A stretch of DNA of 64,000 nucleotides. It comes from Eubacteriaceae bacterium. Its GTDB lineage: Bacteria > Bacillota > Clostridia > Eubacteriales > Anaerofustaceae. This document shows positions 17,935 to 26,806 of this stretch, piece by piece (positions within the stretch are counted from its first letter, which is position 1; each line of letters begins with the position of its first letter). Under the pieces are notes generated by a model. That model had not been told where the DNA came from and ran no database searches. It worked only from the letters and a program-made list of their open reading frames with translations. Both the position numbers and the translations under genes were made by a program. The stretch is taken from NCBI GenBank assembly GCA_009782515.1, contig WRIY01000006.1, positions 1-64,000 on the forward strand. The letters run 5' to 3'.

Positions 17935-19614
17935 ATGCGAAACTACCTTAATAAGACAGCCAGGTATCTGATAACAGCAGCAGCAACGATTGTTTTAATA
18001 ATATGCATTATTTCTTTATCCCAAAATTGGAATAAGAAAACGCCTGTTTTAGACTATGAAGCTGCCTCAAAGAAAATTGACAGCTATTACTCAAAGCTAA
18101 AGGTAAACAAGCTGGCTTTGAAACAAGACCCGAATTTTGAGGGCGTTGACAGCGATGCCGAAAAGGTCGCTGTGCTGCCTGACATCTCTGAGTACCCGTT
18201 TATAGTAAATCCATCTACAGACAACTTTTTGACTATATACGCGTCTGCTGAAAAAAGGGAATGGCTTATTGAAATAGGCAACAGATTTAACACAAGCGGC
18301 GCAACTATAGACGGGATGCCTGTTTCTGTAAGCATCAGGTCAATGCCAAGCAGCTTGGGAGCTGATTTCATTTCATCTGGAAAATATACGCCGGATCTTT
18401 TTTCGCCATCAAGCGAAATATACGGCGAGATGATAATTGGCAAAGGGGTTAATGCTGCTTTAGTTGAAAAGCGAATTGCGGGCAATGTTACTGGAATTGC
18501 TATTAATCGAAAAAAGGGAGATGACATTGCAATGAAGTATGGGCCAATAGACTTCTCAGTAATTGCTAAAGCTGTATTAAACGGTGACTTGGCTTTGGGC
18601 TACACTTCACCCCTTTCAAATGAAGATGGCTTTAACTTTGTGCTGGCACTGCTGTTGGATGCTGACAGCGAAAATCCGACAAGCCCTGCCGCTGTTGAGC
18701 ATCTGCGAAAAGTCCAGGACAGAATCCTGCTAATAGCATATGACGAAGACCAGCTAAGAGCTTCACTGACAGGAGGCGCTCTGGATGCAATTGTTATAAA
18801 TAGCCAGGCATATGCCAATGCGCCTAATATTTACCAGGCATTCGAATTTATTGCGCTGGGCCAGCGCTCTGACAGCCCTGTTTATGAAATAGGAGAGCTA
18901 ACCGAGCTTAAAAAGGGCATAGCCGAATTATTCACCAGCTTTTGCAAAACGCCTGAAAGCCAGGCATCTGCAACAGATAAAGGGTTTAACAGCTATGAAG
19001 CATACGCCACACCGGCATCTGTAAGCGGATTGGCCATTAACCAGGCACAGGAGATATATAAAAATGAAAAAGGCGGCTCCAGCGTTATAACTGCTGTGTT
19101 TGTTGCTGATATTTCCGGCAGCATGGAAGGATCGCCTCTGCTCAACCTTAAAGCGAGCCTAAGCAGGGCGGCAGGGGTCATCAGCTCAGATGCAAATATC
19201 GGCCTTGTTACTTTTTCTGATGATGTTAACATTGCTTTGCCGATAGCGAAGTTTGATAACAACCAGAGATCATATTTCTCCAGTGCTGTGAAGTCAATGA
19301 GCGCAGCTGGCGGCACTGCCATGTTTGATGCAATTGTAGTTGCCCAAAAGATGCTGCTGGATGCCAAAATGCTAAATCCAAACACTAAGCTGATGCTTTT
19401 TGTGCTTTCAGATGGCGAGTCAAACCGGGGCCTTCGCTTTGGCGACATAGAGGCTGCTGCATATGGCACGAAAATACCAATATACACGATTGGATACAAC
19501 GCTAACATTGAAGTTCTCAGCAGCCTGTCAGCTATTAATGAAGCTGCTGCAATGAACGCTGACTCAGACAACGTAATATACAGGCTCGAGAGCTTGTTCA
19601 ACTCTCAAATGTAG
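17935..19614 (+). CDS. Membrane-anchored solute-binding/VWA-domain protein
   Basis: The ATG at 17935 follows an AGGAGATAGGAGAG region. Residues 10-28 form a transmembrane anchor. Residues about 70-330 resemble a periplasmic type II solute-binding fold. Residues about 380-555 are a von Willebrand A domain with a complete MIDAS: DISGS with Asp392, the Thr in GGTAMFD and the Asp in VLSDGES. Extracellular binding-protein/VWA fusions are known but poorly characterised; the VWA part usually mediates divalent-ion-dependent protein contact. The PotD-like lipoprotein follows within 84 nt on the same strand, suggesting a shared surface role. Confidence 0.85.
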   Translation: MRNYLNKTARYLITAAATIVLIICIISLSQNWNKKTPVLDYEAASKKIDSYYSKLKVNKLALKQDPNFEGVDSDAEKVAVLPDISEYPFIVNPSTDNFLTIYASAEKREWLIEIGNRFNTSGATIDGMPVSVSIRSMPSSLGADFISSGKYTPDLFSPSSEIYGEMIIGKGVNAALVEKRIAGNVTGIAINRKKGDDIAMKYGPIDFSVIAKAVLNGDLALGYTSPLSNEDGFNFVLALLLDADSENPTSPAAVEHLRKVQDRILLIAYDEDQLRASLTGGALDAIVINSQAYANAPNIYQAFEFIALGQRSDSPVYEIGELTELKKGIAELFTSFCKTPESQASATDKGFNSYEAYATPASVSGLAINQAQEIYKNEKGGSSVITAVFVADISGSMEGSPLLNLKASLSRAAGVISSDANIGLVTFSDDVNIALPIAKFDNNQRSYFSSAVKSMSAAGGTAMFDAIVVAQKMLLDAKMLNPNTKLMLFVLSDGESNRGLRFGDIEAAAYGTKIPIYTIGYNANIEVLSSLSAINEAAAMNADSDNVIYRLESLFNSQM

Positions 19615-19697
19615 CAATATATTTATGGGAATGCAGGATTCCAGAATGCAGAATTCTGCTGATGAAAACGCAATTGATGCCAATAATGGAGGCTTAT

Positions 19698-20777
19698 ATG
19701 AATCGCCATGACAAAAAAGCATCGCGCTTGGCAATGCTTATCGCAGCTTGCTGCATCATAGCAGGCTGCACGCCTAGTAGTGGCAATGGCAACACTGCTA
19801 ATAACAATAACAGCATAAACTACACTTCAACACTTCGGGTGTATAACGCAAGCGAGTATATAGACGAAAGCACTTTAAGGGATTTTGAAAAAGAATACTC
19901 GATCAAAGTTGAGTACGATGAATTTGAAAGCAACGAAGAAATGTATGAGACTATTAAGCATAACCCAAACGCATACGATATTTTAGTCCCGTCAGACTAT
20001 ATGGTAGACAGATTAATAAAAGAAGGCGCATTGGCAAAGCTTGACAAAAGCCTCATTCCAAATATCTCGCATGTAGCTGAAGATTATATCAGCCCGGCAT
20101 ATGATGCCGGCAATGACTATACTGTACCCTACATGGTAGGTACGCTGGGTGTTTTATACAATAAAAAGCAAGTAGCAGAACCTGTTGAGAGCTGGAGCGC
20201 AATCTTTGATCCGAATTACAGCTCAAAGGCGCTTATGCTGGACTCAGAGCGGGATGCAATCGGAGCTGCTCTAAAAATGCTTGGCTTCAGCATGAACTCA
20301 AGCGATGATTCTGAATTATCTCAAGCGAAAGCAAGCTTGCTTGCAAGCGCGCACATCTTTGCCTTCTTGGAAAGCGAAGATATCCGCGACAGGCTTGTAG
20401 CAGGGGAAAGCTATATTGGCGTAGTTTATTCAGGGGATGCAAAAACAGCAATAGACCGAAACCCGAACTTAGCTTATTCGATTCCGGCAGAAGGGGCAAA
20501 TAAGTGGGTTGACGGCTTTGTCATCTTAAACAGCTCGCCTCATATTGATGAGGCGCACAAGTTCATTAATTATATGTGCAAGCCCAGCATTGCAGTGAGG
20601 AATATGGCGCATATTGGCTATACATCGCCAATAAAGGGGGCATGGTCTGAGTTTGGCGGCAATAAAATCATGTTTCCTTCCACAGAAGAGCTTGAGCGCT
20701 GCGAAGCGTTTATATACGATGAGCATGCAACACAAAAGTACCACTCTATATGGCAGGACATACGAGGTTATTGGTAA
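19698..20777 (+). CDS. Polyamine-type ABC transporter substrate-binding lipoprotein (PotD-like)
   Basis: The ATG at 19698 follows TGGAGG and gives a lipoprotein signal (lipobox IAGC). The mature part fits the PotD/PotF spermidine-putrescine family: LRVYNASEYIDESTLRDFEK, YDILVPSDYMVDRLIKEG, VPYMVGTLGVLYNKK, an Asp-containing GDAKTAI segment and AHKFINYMCKP. It would catch polyamines or a related cation outside the membrane. The potA/B/C partners are not in this window. The adjacent gene is a binding-protein/VWA fusion rather than a permease, which makes the pair unusual. Some divergence from PotD in ligand specificity is possible. Confidence 0.85.
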   Translation: MNRHDKKASRLAMLIAACCIIAGCTPSSGNGNTANNNNSINYTSTLRVYNASEYIDESTLRDFEKEYSIKVEYDEFESNEEMYETIKHNPNAYDILVPSDYMVDRLIKEGALAKLDKSLIPNISHVAEDYISPAYDAGNDYTVPYMVGTLGVLYNKKQVAEPVESWSAIFDPNYSSKALMLDSERDAIGAALKMLGFSMNSSDDSELSQAKASLLASAHIFAFLESEDIRDRLVAGESYIGVVYSGDAKTAIDRNPNLAYSIPAEGANKWVDGFVILNSSPHIDEAHKFINYMCKPSIAVRNMAHIGYTSPIKGAWSEFGGNKIMFPSTEELERCEAFIYDEHATQKYHSIWQDIRGYW

Positions 20778-20904
20778 TTATATTTGCTTGATTTCATGAA
20801 GCTTTTTAAGCAATATGCGCCGAAAACAAGAGCAACGCCACTGTTTATTCGGCAAATCTGCCAGATCCAGGATAGCTAAAGCGCCAGAGAGTTCCGAATA
20901 TGAA

Positions 20905-21492
20905 TCAGAGATAAAGCGTATTGGCGTGGGCATAGTATAATTGCTTTGCGCCTTTAGCAATAATGCTTTGCCAGCTTGCTGCTACACTGCCAGCATACCC
21001 TTCTGCGGTTTCATACGGCGGCAAATCTCCTACGAAAGCTGCATCGCCAATAACCAGGCTGATGCTGTCTTCGCTATGGCCTGGTGTGTGCAAAACAAAG
21101 CCATCTATGCCACAAGATCTCAAAGCATCAGTTGCTTGTGAAGCATTAACCGGATTAATCGCATTAATGCCTATCGGTATAAATCGGTTCGAAGGGTCAT
21201 TTTTTTGCTTTGAAAAAAAACTGTTTAGCCATTCAATATGAGGTATCTGTACATCAAGCACCATTGGAGCTACTCCATTCTGCTGCAGAAATGAAAACGA
21301 GCCCCCATGGTCTGGGTGAAAATGGGAAGTGAAGAGCAATTCTATTTGGGAGAAAGAAATCTCTTTCTCCTTTAACGCGCTTTTTATAATAGGCGCAGAG
21401 TCATGCCACAGGCAGTCATATAATACATACCGGCCATCGTTGCCTATTATATACATGTTAGTGTGCTTGTGTGAGATCGAAGCAATATCCAT
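20905..21492 (-). CDS. MBL-fold metallo-hydrolase
   Basis: The conserved metal site TSHFHPDHGG (HxHxDH) and HTPGHSEDSISL define a metallo-beta-lactamase-fold hydrolase. Later GDAAFVGDLPP and YYAHANT supply further ligands. The ATG at 21492 starts the domain (MDIASISHKHTNMYIIGNDG); the frame continues upstream only into the tRNA. No clear ribosome site precedes this ATG. At about 195 aa it is a short single-domain member, of the glyoxalase II-like or general MBL type. The substrate is unknown. Confidence 0.8.
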   Translation of the reverse strand: MDIASISHKHTNMYIIGNDGRYVLYDCLWHDSAPIIKSALKEKEISFSQIELLFTSHFHPDHGGSFSFLQQNGVAPMVLDVQIPHIEWLNSFFSKQKNDPSNRFIPIGINAINPVNASQATDALRSCGIDGFVLHTPGHSEDSISLVIGDAAFVGDLPPYETAEGYAGSVAASWQSIIAKGAKQLYYAHANTLYL

Positions 21493-21540
21493 TTGATCAG
21501 TATACACTGAGAACAATTCATATGTAAACAAACTTCTTGT

Positions 21541-21564
21541 AAATAAAAAACGGCTTGTTAAGCC
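21541..21564 (-). terminator. Intrinsic terminator of tRNA-Leu
   Basis: On the minus strand GGCTT and AAGCC pair around AAC and are followed by GTTTTTTATTT, 8 nt past the CCA end. Confidence 0.85.
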
Positions 21565-21571
21565 ACAAAAA

Positions 21572-21656
21572 TGGTGCGAGAGACGGGACTTGAACCCGTA
21601 CGCCTTTCGACACACGCCCCTCAAACGTGCCTGTCTGCCTATTCCAGCACTCTCGC
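21572..21656 (-). tRNA. tRNA-Leu (anticodon GAG)
   Basis: An 85-nt tRNA with encoded CCA. The acceptor stem GCGAGAG pairs with CTCTCGC. The anticodon stem CACGT/GCGTG closes the loop TTGAGGG, giving GAG, which reads CUC and CUU. A long variable arm (TGTCGAAAGGCGT) marks it as class II leucine. The T arm ACGGG-TTCAAGT-CCCGT is complete. Confidence 0.95.
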
Positions 21657-21667
21657 AAGCAAAAACA

Positions 21668-21696
21668 ATTATATAGCAGCATGTAAGAATTTGCAA
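21668..21696 (-). promoter_or_regulatory. Sigma-A type promoter of tRNA-Leu
   Basis: On the minus strand TTGCAA (21696-21691) and TATAAT (21673-21668) are separated by 17 nt, 11 nt upstream of the mature tRNA. Confidence 0.85.
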
Positions 21697-22202
21697 CAAG
21701 AAAATGATTTGCGCTTATATTATGCGTCTCTGAAATGCGCACCGACTATGATTTCCAGCCTGCAGTTTGCCAGATGCCTGGCAAAACGGCGATAGCAGGA
21801 GGCATTACTGGAGCATTCCAGCGTAAAAGGCGAAATGCCGCAGTGTCAAATCTACAAGCAAGCCGAATATACAAATCATCTTATGCCATTTTCCGTCAAG
21901 GAATGCCAAAATATCACATAAATCTCCAGAAGAAATCTTTCACTTGCAGTTGTTGTCAACGATATCACTTGGTGCAATGCTATAATCATAGTAAATTAGC
22001 CATTTCCGACGGCTGCAGATTAGCTTTCACAAAGCAGTCTGCCGCTGAATCGCTATAAGAGGGATATCAGTGAAGCCGAAGGAACAATGATACGGGACGT
22101 GCAGTCAGCTTTCCAAAAAATAACCAAAAAAATTTGCTTAAAAGTAAAACCTAACTGAGATTTTATGCATCTGTGTGGTGTAAGGAAAAGGAGGATCAGC
22201 GT
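21697..22202. other. 506-nt gap between the tRNA promoter and the sigma gene
   Basis: No gene is supportable; the longest frame (from 21735) has no ribosome site. The stretch just before the next gene ends with AAAAGGAGGATCAGCGT, a strong ribosome site. A convincing promoter for the sigma gene is not visible as a standard hexamer pair, which would fit autoregulation from an ECF-type promoter. Confidence 0.4.
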
Positions 22203-23660
22203 ATGGCAATGACAGAGCAGCAAGTGCAGTTGGTTATCGCGGCACAGAGCGGCGATACAAAGAGCTTTGAAGAGCTTTTCGCCATCTACTATGAAAAAGT
22301 ATATGCTCTGGCAAGAATGATCACAAAGAATGCCGGCGACGCTGAGGACATTCTGCAGGAAACCTTTATCACCGCGTGGAGGAAACTGAACACACTTAAA
22401 ACACCGCTGTCCTTTTCGGTTTGGATTCAGATCATAGCAAAAAACCTATGCAATATGCAGCTACGCAAGAAGAACATGGCAATCATGCTCGATGCTGAAC
22501 AGGATATTGAAAACATTTATATGGAAGAATCCGAAGAATATCTTCCGGTTATATACACCGAAAGGGCGGATTTGAAAGAACGGCTGGGCAGGATCATAGA
22601 CGGCCTTTCCGAAGTGCAGCGACAATCGATCGTATTGTATTATTACAATGATCTTTCCGTTGAGGAAATATCCGGCGTGATGGAGTGCAGCGCCAATACT
22701 GTGAAAACGCGGCTGTTCCTTGCACGAAAGGCAATCCGTTCAGAGATTGAAGAACAGGAACGCAAGAGCGGCGAAAAGTTTTACGGTATTGCTGGGGTTC
22801 CTCTGATGAGTCTTGGAAAGCTGATCCGGGCACATATACAGTCCCTGTCAATCGGGCAGCGCTCTGCAATCGACTCGTTTAATGTGATCACAAACTCGAT
22901 TTTAAATACAAGCAGCATGAATGCAGCAGGCCGCGCAGCCGAACCGGTGAAACTGGATGAAAGAAAAATCGTTAATAAAATGTCTTTGAAAGCAAAAATA
23001 ATAGCGGGAATATCGGCTGTCGCAACCGTGGGCGCTGTAGCCGTGCTGGCCATTCTGGCGCGTGTGGGATTCGGAAAAAACGATCCGGCATCCAGTGGCG
23101 CTCACGCTCCTGATATAAGCCCTAGCGCTGCCGTGAGTGCATCGGAGACATCTGGCACGCCTCCTGAACCCGATTCTGCGGTGGAAGAGACACCATCCAT
23201 CGCGCCGCCAACAACACCCTCGCCAGTTCCCCCTAGTACCCCCACCCCGTCGTCAGAGCCAACTTGGTCTTACGCATATATCACCAAGTGGAGCGAGAGA
23301 ATGGACATCTATCAGAACTATGCTTTTGATTATGTGGACTGGCTAACGGGTACAGAGGCGGTGGAGCAGTATAAGCAAGATCATCCGAGAATTTCACAGA
23401 CAGAAGCGGAGGAAGCCGTGGAAGAATACGGCTATATACGAAACGCCAATCAGCAACTCAAGTGGCTCTATCCAACAGACAGCACAGAGTATTATATGCC
23501 CGACGCACGCATCTCCGCAACGCCCGTCAGGGTTGGCTATCAAACCTTCAAGGACAGGATGATACCTGCGATAGAGAATGGTGAAACCTGGTTGGCCTTT
23601 GTGAAAGTTACTGTTTCGGGAGAAACCATTGTGAAAATTGAATGGGTCTATCATCCTTGA
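22203..23660 (+). CDS. ECF sigma factor fused to a membrane helix and extracytoplasmic domain
   Basis: AGGAGG with 8 nt spacing selects the ATG at 22203 (485 aa). Residues 10-90 are sigma region 2 (SGDTKSFEELFAIYYEKVYA, DAEDILQETFITAW) and 125-182 region 4 (LSEVQRQSIVLYYYNDLSVE, then the HTH). Then come a basic linker, a transmembrane helix at about 265-288, a Pro/Ser/Thr-rich stalk (300-354) and a C-terminal domain of about 130 residues with many Tyr/Trp and Glu. ECF factors normally stop after region 4 and pair with a separate anti-sigma protein; here sensing and tethering parts are in cis. Release by proteolysis is an inference. It heads a cluster of surface genes on the same strand. Confidence 0.88.
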   Translation: MAMTEQQVQLVIAAQSGDTKSFEELFAIYYEKVYALARMITKNAGDAEDILQETFITAWRKLNTLKTPLSFSVWIQIIAKNLCNMQLRKKNMAIMLDAEQDIENIYMEESEEYLPVIYTERADLKERLGRIIDGLSEVQRQSIVLYYYNDLSVEEISGVMECSANTVKTRLFLARKAIRSEIEEQERKSGEKFYGIAGVPLMSLGKLIRAHIQSLSIGQRSAIDSFNVITNSILNTSSMNAAGRAAEPVKLDERKIVNKMSLKAKIIAGISAVATVGAVAVLAILARVGFGKNDPASSGAHAPDISPSAAVSASETSGTPPEPDSAVEETPSIAPPTTPSPVPPSTPTPSSEPTWSYAYITKWSERMDIYQNYAFDYVDWLTGTEAVEQYKQDHPRISQTEAEEAVEEYGYIRNANQQLKWLYPTDSTEYYMPDARISATPVRVGYQTFKDRMIPAIENGETWLAFVKVTVSGETIVKIEWVYHP

Positions 23661-23689
23661 TAGCAGGTACGATGAAGGAGGACTAGCAC

Positions 23690-25111
23690 ATGAAAACAAA
23701 AGCAAGAGCTAATAAACTCATATCAGCCCTGCTGGTAATTGTCATGCTCGGCCTGTTCGCAGCGTTTCCGCTGACAGCGTTGGCTGATCCGCCAGCACCC
23801 ACAATAAGCACTCAGCCCCAAAACAAGAGTGTCACAGCGGGCCAAACTGCAGAGTTTAAGGTAGTCGCTGCCGGCACTGCGCCGCTGGCATATCAATGGG
23901 AATTCTACCACAGGGACGGAGTGTGGCTTGAAGCAGACATTGCAGGATATTCCGGCAAGAATACACCTACTCTGAAAGTGATGACAACAGATACATCATT
24001 AAATGGCAGGCGTTTGCGCTGCGTGGTGTCCAACGCAGGCGGTACGGTAACTTCCAACGAAGCCATTATTACAGTCACGGCGGCAATGCCACCGGCTGCG
24101 CCGAGCAAGCTAACAGCAACCGCTGGCGGCACAGGTGGCATAACCCTGAATTGGCAAGATAATTCCAATAATGAAACAGGCTTTGTTATTGAAAAAAGAG
24201 AAGGCGGCGGCGGTTGGTACCAAATGGATTCTGTAGGAGCAAATGTCACGACATATAGGGATGCGAACATGCAAGCGGGCAAAACCTACATTTACAGAGT
24301 GAATGCTTCTTCAGCAAACGGCTATTCGCCCTATTCCAACGAAGCCTCTATTACGATAACGGCGGCAATGATGCCACCGGCTGCGCCGAGCAGTCTAACG
24401 GCAACCGCTGGCGGCACGGGTGGCATAACCCTGAATTGGCAAGATAATTCCAATAATGAAACAGGCTTTGTCATTGAGAAAAGAGAGGGCAGCGGCGGTT
24501 GGTACCAAACGGATTCTGTAGGAGCAAATGTCACGACCTATAGGGATGCGAACATGCAAGCGGGCAAAACCTACACTTACAGAGTGAATGCTTCTTCAGC
24601 TAACGGCTATTCGCCCTATTCCAACGAAGCCTCTGTTAGTATACCTGCGGCTGCCTACGAGGTCACTGTCAATCCCGGTACAGGCAGCGGGAGCTATGTG
24701 GCGGGGCAAACCGTCACCATCACAGCGAACGCAGCCCCTGCGGGGAAGGTTTTTGACAAGTGGACGACTTCAAGCGGCGTGGCGTTTGCAAATGCATCAG
24801 GTGCAAGCACAACGTTCACCATGCCGTCCTCGAATGTCACCGTCACTGCAACATATAGGGATCTACCGGGCGCAACAACCGCGACAACAACCACACCGGC
24901 GGTAATTACACCGCCTGCAGCCAACACAGCAATGCCGGAAAGCTCATCCCCCACGCTGGGCGAAGACGCACCTGTTAACGAAGCCATCACTGGCAGTGTT
25001 GGCGACGAGAACGAAGGCGGATTCAACTGGCTGTGGATTCTGTTTATCGGGCTGGCTGGAGTAGCCGTCGGCGGTGTTGCCACTGTACTTAATCTACGGC
25101 AAAAAACATAG
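23690..25111 (+). CDS. Surface protein with Ig-like, two FN3 and InlB-type repeat domains
   Basis: GGAGGACTAGCAC before the ATG sets the start. The product (473 aa) has a signal peptide (residues 1-31), an Ig-like domain (about 33-130), two nearly identical FN3 domains (about 135-225 and 230-320), a bacterial InlB/Flg_new-type repeat (YEVTVNPGTGSGSYVAGQTV onward, 323-395), a Thr-rich stalk, and a C-terminal transmembrane helix (WLWILFIGLAGVAVGGVA) with a short basic tail. There is no LPxTG sorting signal, so anchoring is by the helix. It starts 29 nt after the membrane-tethered sigma gene and is its likely partner or target. The ligand is unknown. Confidence 0.85.
   Translation: MKTKARANKLISALLVIVMLGLFAAFPLTALADPPAPTISTQPQNKSVTAGQTAEFKVVAAGTAPLAYQWEFYHRDGVWLEADIAGYSGKNTPTLKVMTTDTSLNGRRLRCVVSNAGGTVTSNEAIITVTAAMPPAAPSKLTATAGGTGGITLNWQDNSNNETGFVIEKREGGGGWYQMDSVGANVTTYRDANMQAGKTYIYRVNASSANGYSPYSNEASITITAAMMPPAAPSSLTATAGGTGGITLNWQDNSNNETGFVIEKREGSGGWYQTDSVGANVTTYRDANMQAGKTYTYRVNASSANGYSPYSNEASVSIPAAAYEVTVNPGTGSGSYVAGQTVTITANAAPAGKVFDKWTTSSGVAFANASGASTTFTMPSSNVTVTATYRDLPGATTATTTTPAVITPPAANTAMPESSSPTLGEDAPVNEAITGSVGDENEGGFNWLWILFIGLAGVAVGGVATVLNLRQKT
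24088..24645 (+). repeat. Tandem duplication of an FN3 unit, period 285 nt
   Basis: The first unit starts at 24088 and the second at 24373, exactly 95 codons apart. By eye they differ at about fifteen positions over about 265 nt, mostly synonymous, so the duplication is recent or homogenised. Confidence 0.9.
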
Positions 25112-25127
25112 GCTGAGCATTCGTCCT

Positions 25128-25244
25128 GTGGCGTTCTGCGAAAAATGCGGAACACAGGTACAGGATGAAGCACAATTCTGCCCCGGTTGCGGAAGCAAAT
25201 CGGCGAGGTTCCCTCTCAGCAACCACCTAAAAATAAGAAGATGA
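25128..25244 (+). CDS. Zinc-ribbon mini-ORF (38 aa) or zinc-ribbon gene relic
   Basis: A GTG at 25128 opens VAFCEKCGTQVQDEAQFCPG with CxxC-x12-CxxC zinc-ribbon spacing, ending at 25244. Such ribbons usually begin longer membrane proteins. The frame after CPGCG appears to leave a Pro/Gln-rich linker in another frame (GEVPSQQPPKNKK, read from 25205), as if one base was lost, so this may be the start of a larger gene broken by a frameshift. There is no good ribosome site. It lies 16 nt after the FN3 gene. Confidence 0.45.
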   Translation: MAFCEKCGTQVQDEAQFCPGCGSKSARFPLSNHLKIRR

Positions 25245-25255
25245 GGAGTAGAAAA

Positions 25256-26137
25256 ATGAAAAAGGCTTTAACATTTGTATTGGCGCTCCTGTTAGCCCTT
25301 ACCCAGCTGGCTGCTTGCAGCAGCAGCTCCCCGCCCGCCACGAACAGTGGCAATGAAGATGAAATTGTGGAAATCGACGCTGATGCATGGTGGGTTGATT
25401 ATTATTGGAAGCTTGAGGCAAAAATTGCGCAGAACGAAGAGTTTGGCTCGCTTGTCAACCAGCCAGGCATGTACGCGGATTATGTCTTCGATATCACAAT
25501 GACAGGGGGCGGCGACCCTATAAATGATCCGAACATGACTGTTGAAGGAATTTACTATCTACAGATAGAATCCACTATAAAGATCAACACCGACGAAGCA
25601 GCCGACCGGCTGCTGAGTGAATTATTAGGAGAAACACTCAGCGATATGGGGCTCGGAATAAGCGTGGATTTGGCTGGTGTATACGAAGGCGGCATTCCTT
25701 ATTATCTCGATGGCAACGGTATGCCTGTTAAGCCCGAATACGATCAAAATTATGAACCTATTTGGCCGGAAGGCAAAACGGATGCATCCCTCGGCGCCAA
25801 TTACGTCAATAAAACCTCGAAAGACTGGCAGTCTCCTATAAAAAACAAAAATGGCACGCCCATGCAGCCGGCGGAAGGCAGCTATTTGATGTTTGATGCG
25901 TTTACAATGAAATACACAGGCTCGTCTTCTCATGAGCTCATTGGTTCTTTCAGCGAAGATTTGGCGTACGATATTTACCTCTACATAGTGATTGAACCGG
26001 CACAGCCCGGCATTATCGACTTGGGTGATTTCAACGCGAAAGTGTATCTAAATCTTGTGACTTCTGAGAATCACGAAATATGGCTGGAAGGCGAAGGAAC
26101 ACTCACCCTTGTAGAGGAATGGAACGAACAAAAATAA
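25256..26137 (+). CDS. Putative lipoprotein of the sigma/FN3 cluster, 293 aa
   Basis: ATG 25256 after GAGGAGTAGAAAA gives a lipoprotein signal MKKALTFVLALLLALTQLAAC (Cys at 21). The mature part has DADAWWVDYYWKLEAKIAQN, a beta-rich middle with EGIYYLQIESTIKIN, and a C-terminal half with YDIYLYIVIEPAQPGIIDLG and NLVTSENHEIWLEGEGTLTL. It is predicted to be extracytoplasmic. No family is recognised. It is one of two lipoproteins downstream of the tethered sigma factor. Confidence 0.75.
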   Translation: MKKALTFVLALLLALTQLAACSSSSPPATNSGNEDEIVEIDADAWWVDYYWKLEAKIAQNEEFGSLVNQPGMYADYVFDITMTGGGDPINDPNMTVEGIYYLQIESTIKINTDEAADRLLSELLGETLSDMGLGISVDLAGVYEGGIPYYLDGNGMPVKPEYDQNYEPIWPEGKTDASLGANYVNKTSKDWQSPIKNKNGTPMQPAEGSYLMFDAFTMKYTGSSSHELIGSFSEDLAYDIYLYIVIEPAQPGIIDLGDFNAKVYLNLVTSENHEIWLEGEGTLTLVEEWNEQK

Positions 26138-26173
26138 CCAAGGCCGGGCTTTAAAAATAGGAGGGCTATGGAA

Positions 26174-26806
26174 ATGAAAAAATCTATTTCGGTTGGGTTG
26201 GCAATGATTATAGCATTGTCCCTGCTATCGGCTTGTGGCAGCGGGAGCAATAGCGCAAACGACAAACCAAGCGGGGGAAACAGCAGCAGCACCCCGCCCG
26301 CTTCAGATAGCGGGAACACAAACAGCACGACTGATGCAGGCGCTTCACCAGAACAGGGCGATGTCTTTATCAAAGCGTCTCAGCTTATTCCTCTTGAAGA
26401 CGCAAAGCGCATAGTTCATGAAAGCTTTGAAGTCGGCATAGATAGCAAAACCAAACAAGCACAACTGGATTTGCCCTCCAGATCACGTCCGGGCTTTACT
26501 ACCACATATAGCGGTGATGCTTTTCTTATTCTGGTAGTCACTGTCAACTACGACGAATCTTACATCCAAGGCATAAAAAGAGACATTGATGCCAGCCTTG
26601 TTGCCTCGGAACAAGTGGACGGTGTAGGAGATTGGGCAGCGTTTGTCGAGAGTGTGGGAAAGAGCCTCTATGTCGGATACAAAGATGCTTTCTTGAACAT
26701 CACCTTAACCGGCCTAAAATCAGTGTCGATCGCGGAAGAAGATATGGATGGGATATTCAAGGATCTGGGCAGGCTTGCCTGTGAGAATTACGGCGCGCTC
26801 AAGTGA
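26174..26806 (+). CDS. Putative lipoprotein of the sigma/FN3 cluster, 210 aa
   Basis: ATG 26174 is favoured over 26168 because AGGAGGG is too near the first one. The signal peptide ends in the lipobox LSAC, followed by a Ser/Asn/Gly-rich linker (to about residue 60), then a compact domain with LIPLEDAKRIVHESFEVGID and FLILVVTVNYDESYIQGIKR. It appears to be an ion- or ligand-sensing lipoprotein, but no family is recognised. It is the last gene of the cluster on this strand. Confidence 0.75.
   Translation: MKKSISVGLAMIIALSLLSACGSGSNSANDKPSGGNSSSTPPASDSGNTNSTTDAGASPEQGDVFIKASQLIPLEDAKRIVHESFEVGIDSKTKQAQLDLPSRSRPGFTTTYSGDAFLILVVTVNYDESYIQGIKRDIDASLVASEQVDGVGDWAAFVESVGKSLYVGYKDAFLNITLTGLKSVSIAEEDMDGIFKDLGRLACENYGALK

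Noticed and set aside
21572-26806. tRNA-Leu as an integration site for the sigma/FN3 cluster
   Set aside because: Integration normally uses the tRNA 3' end, which faces left here; the cluster is on the 5' side and no repeat of the tRNA end was found beyond it.
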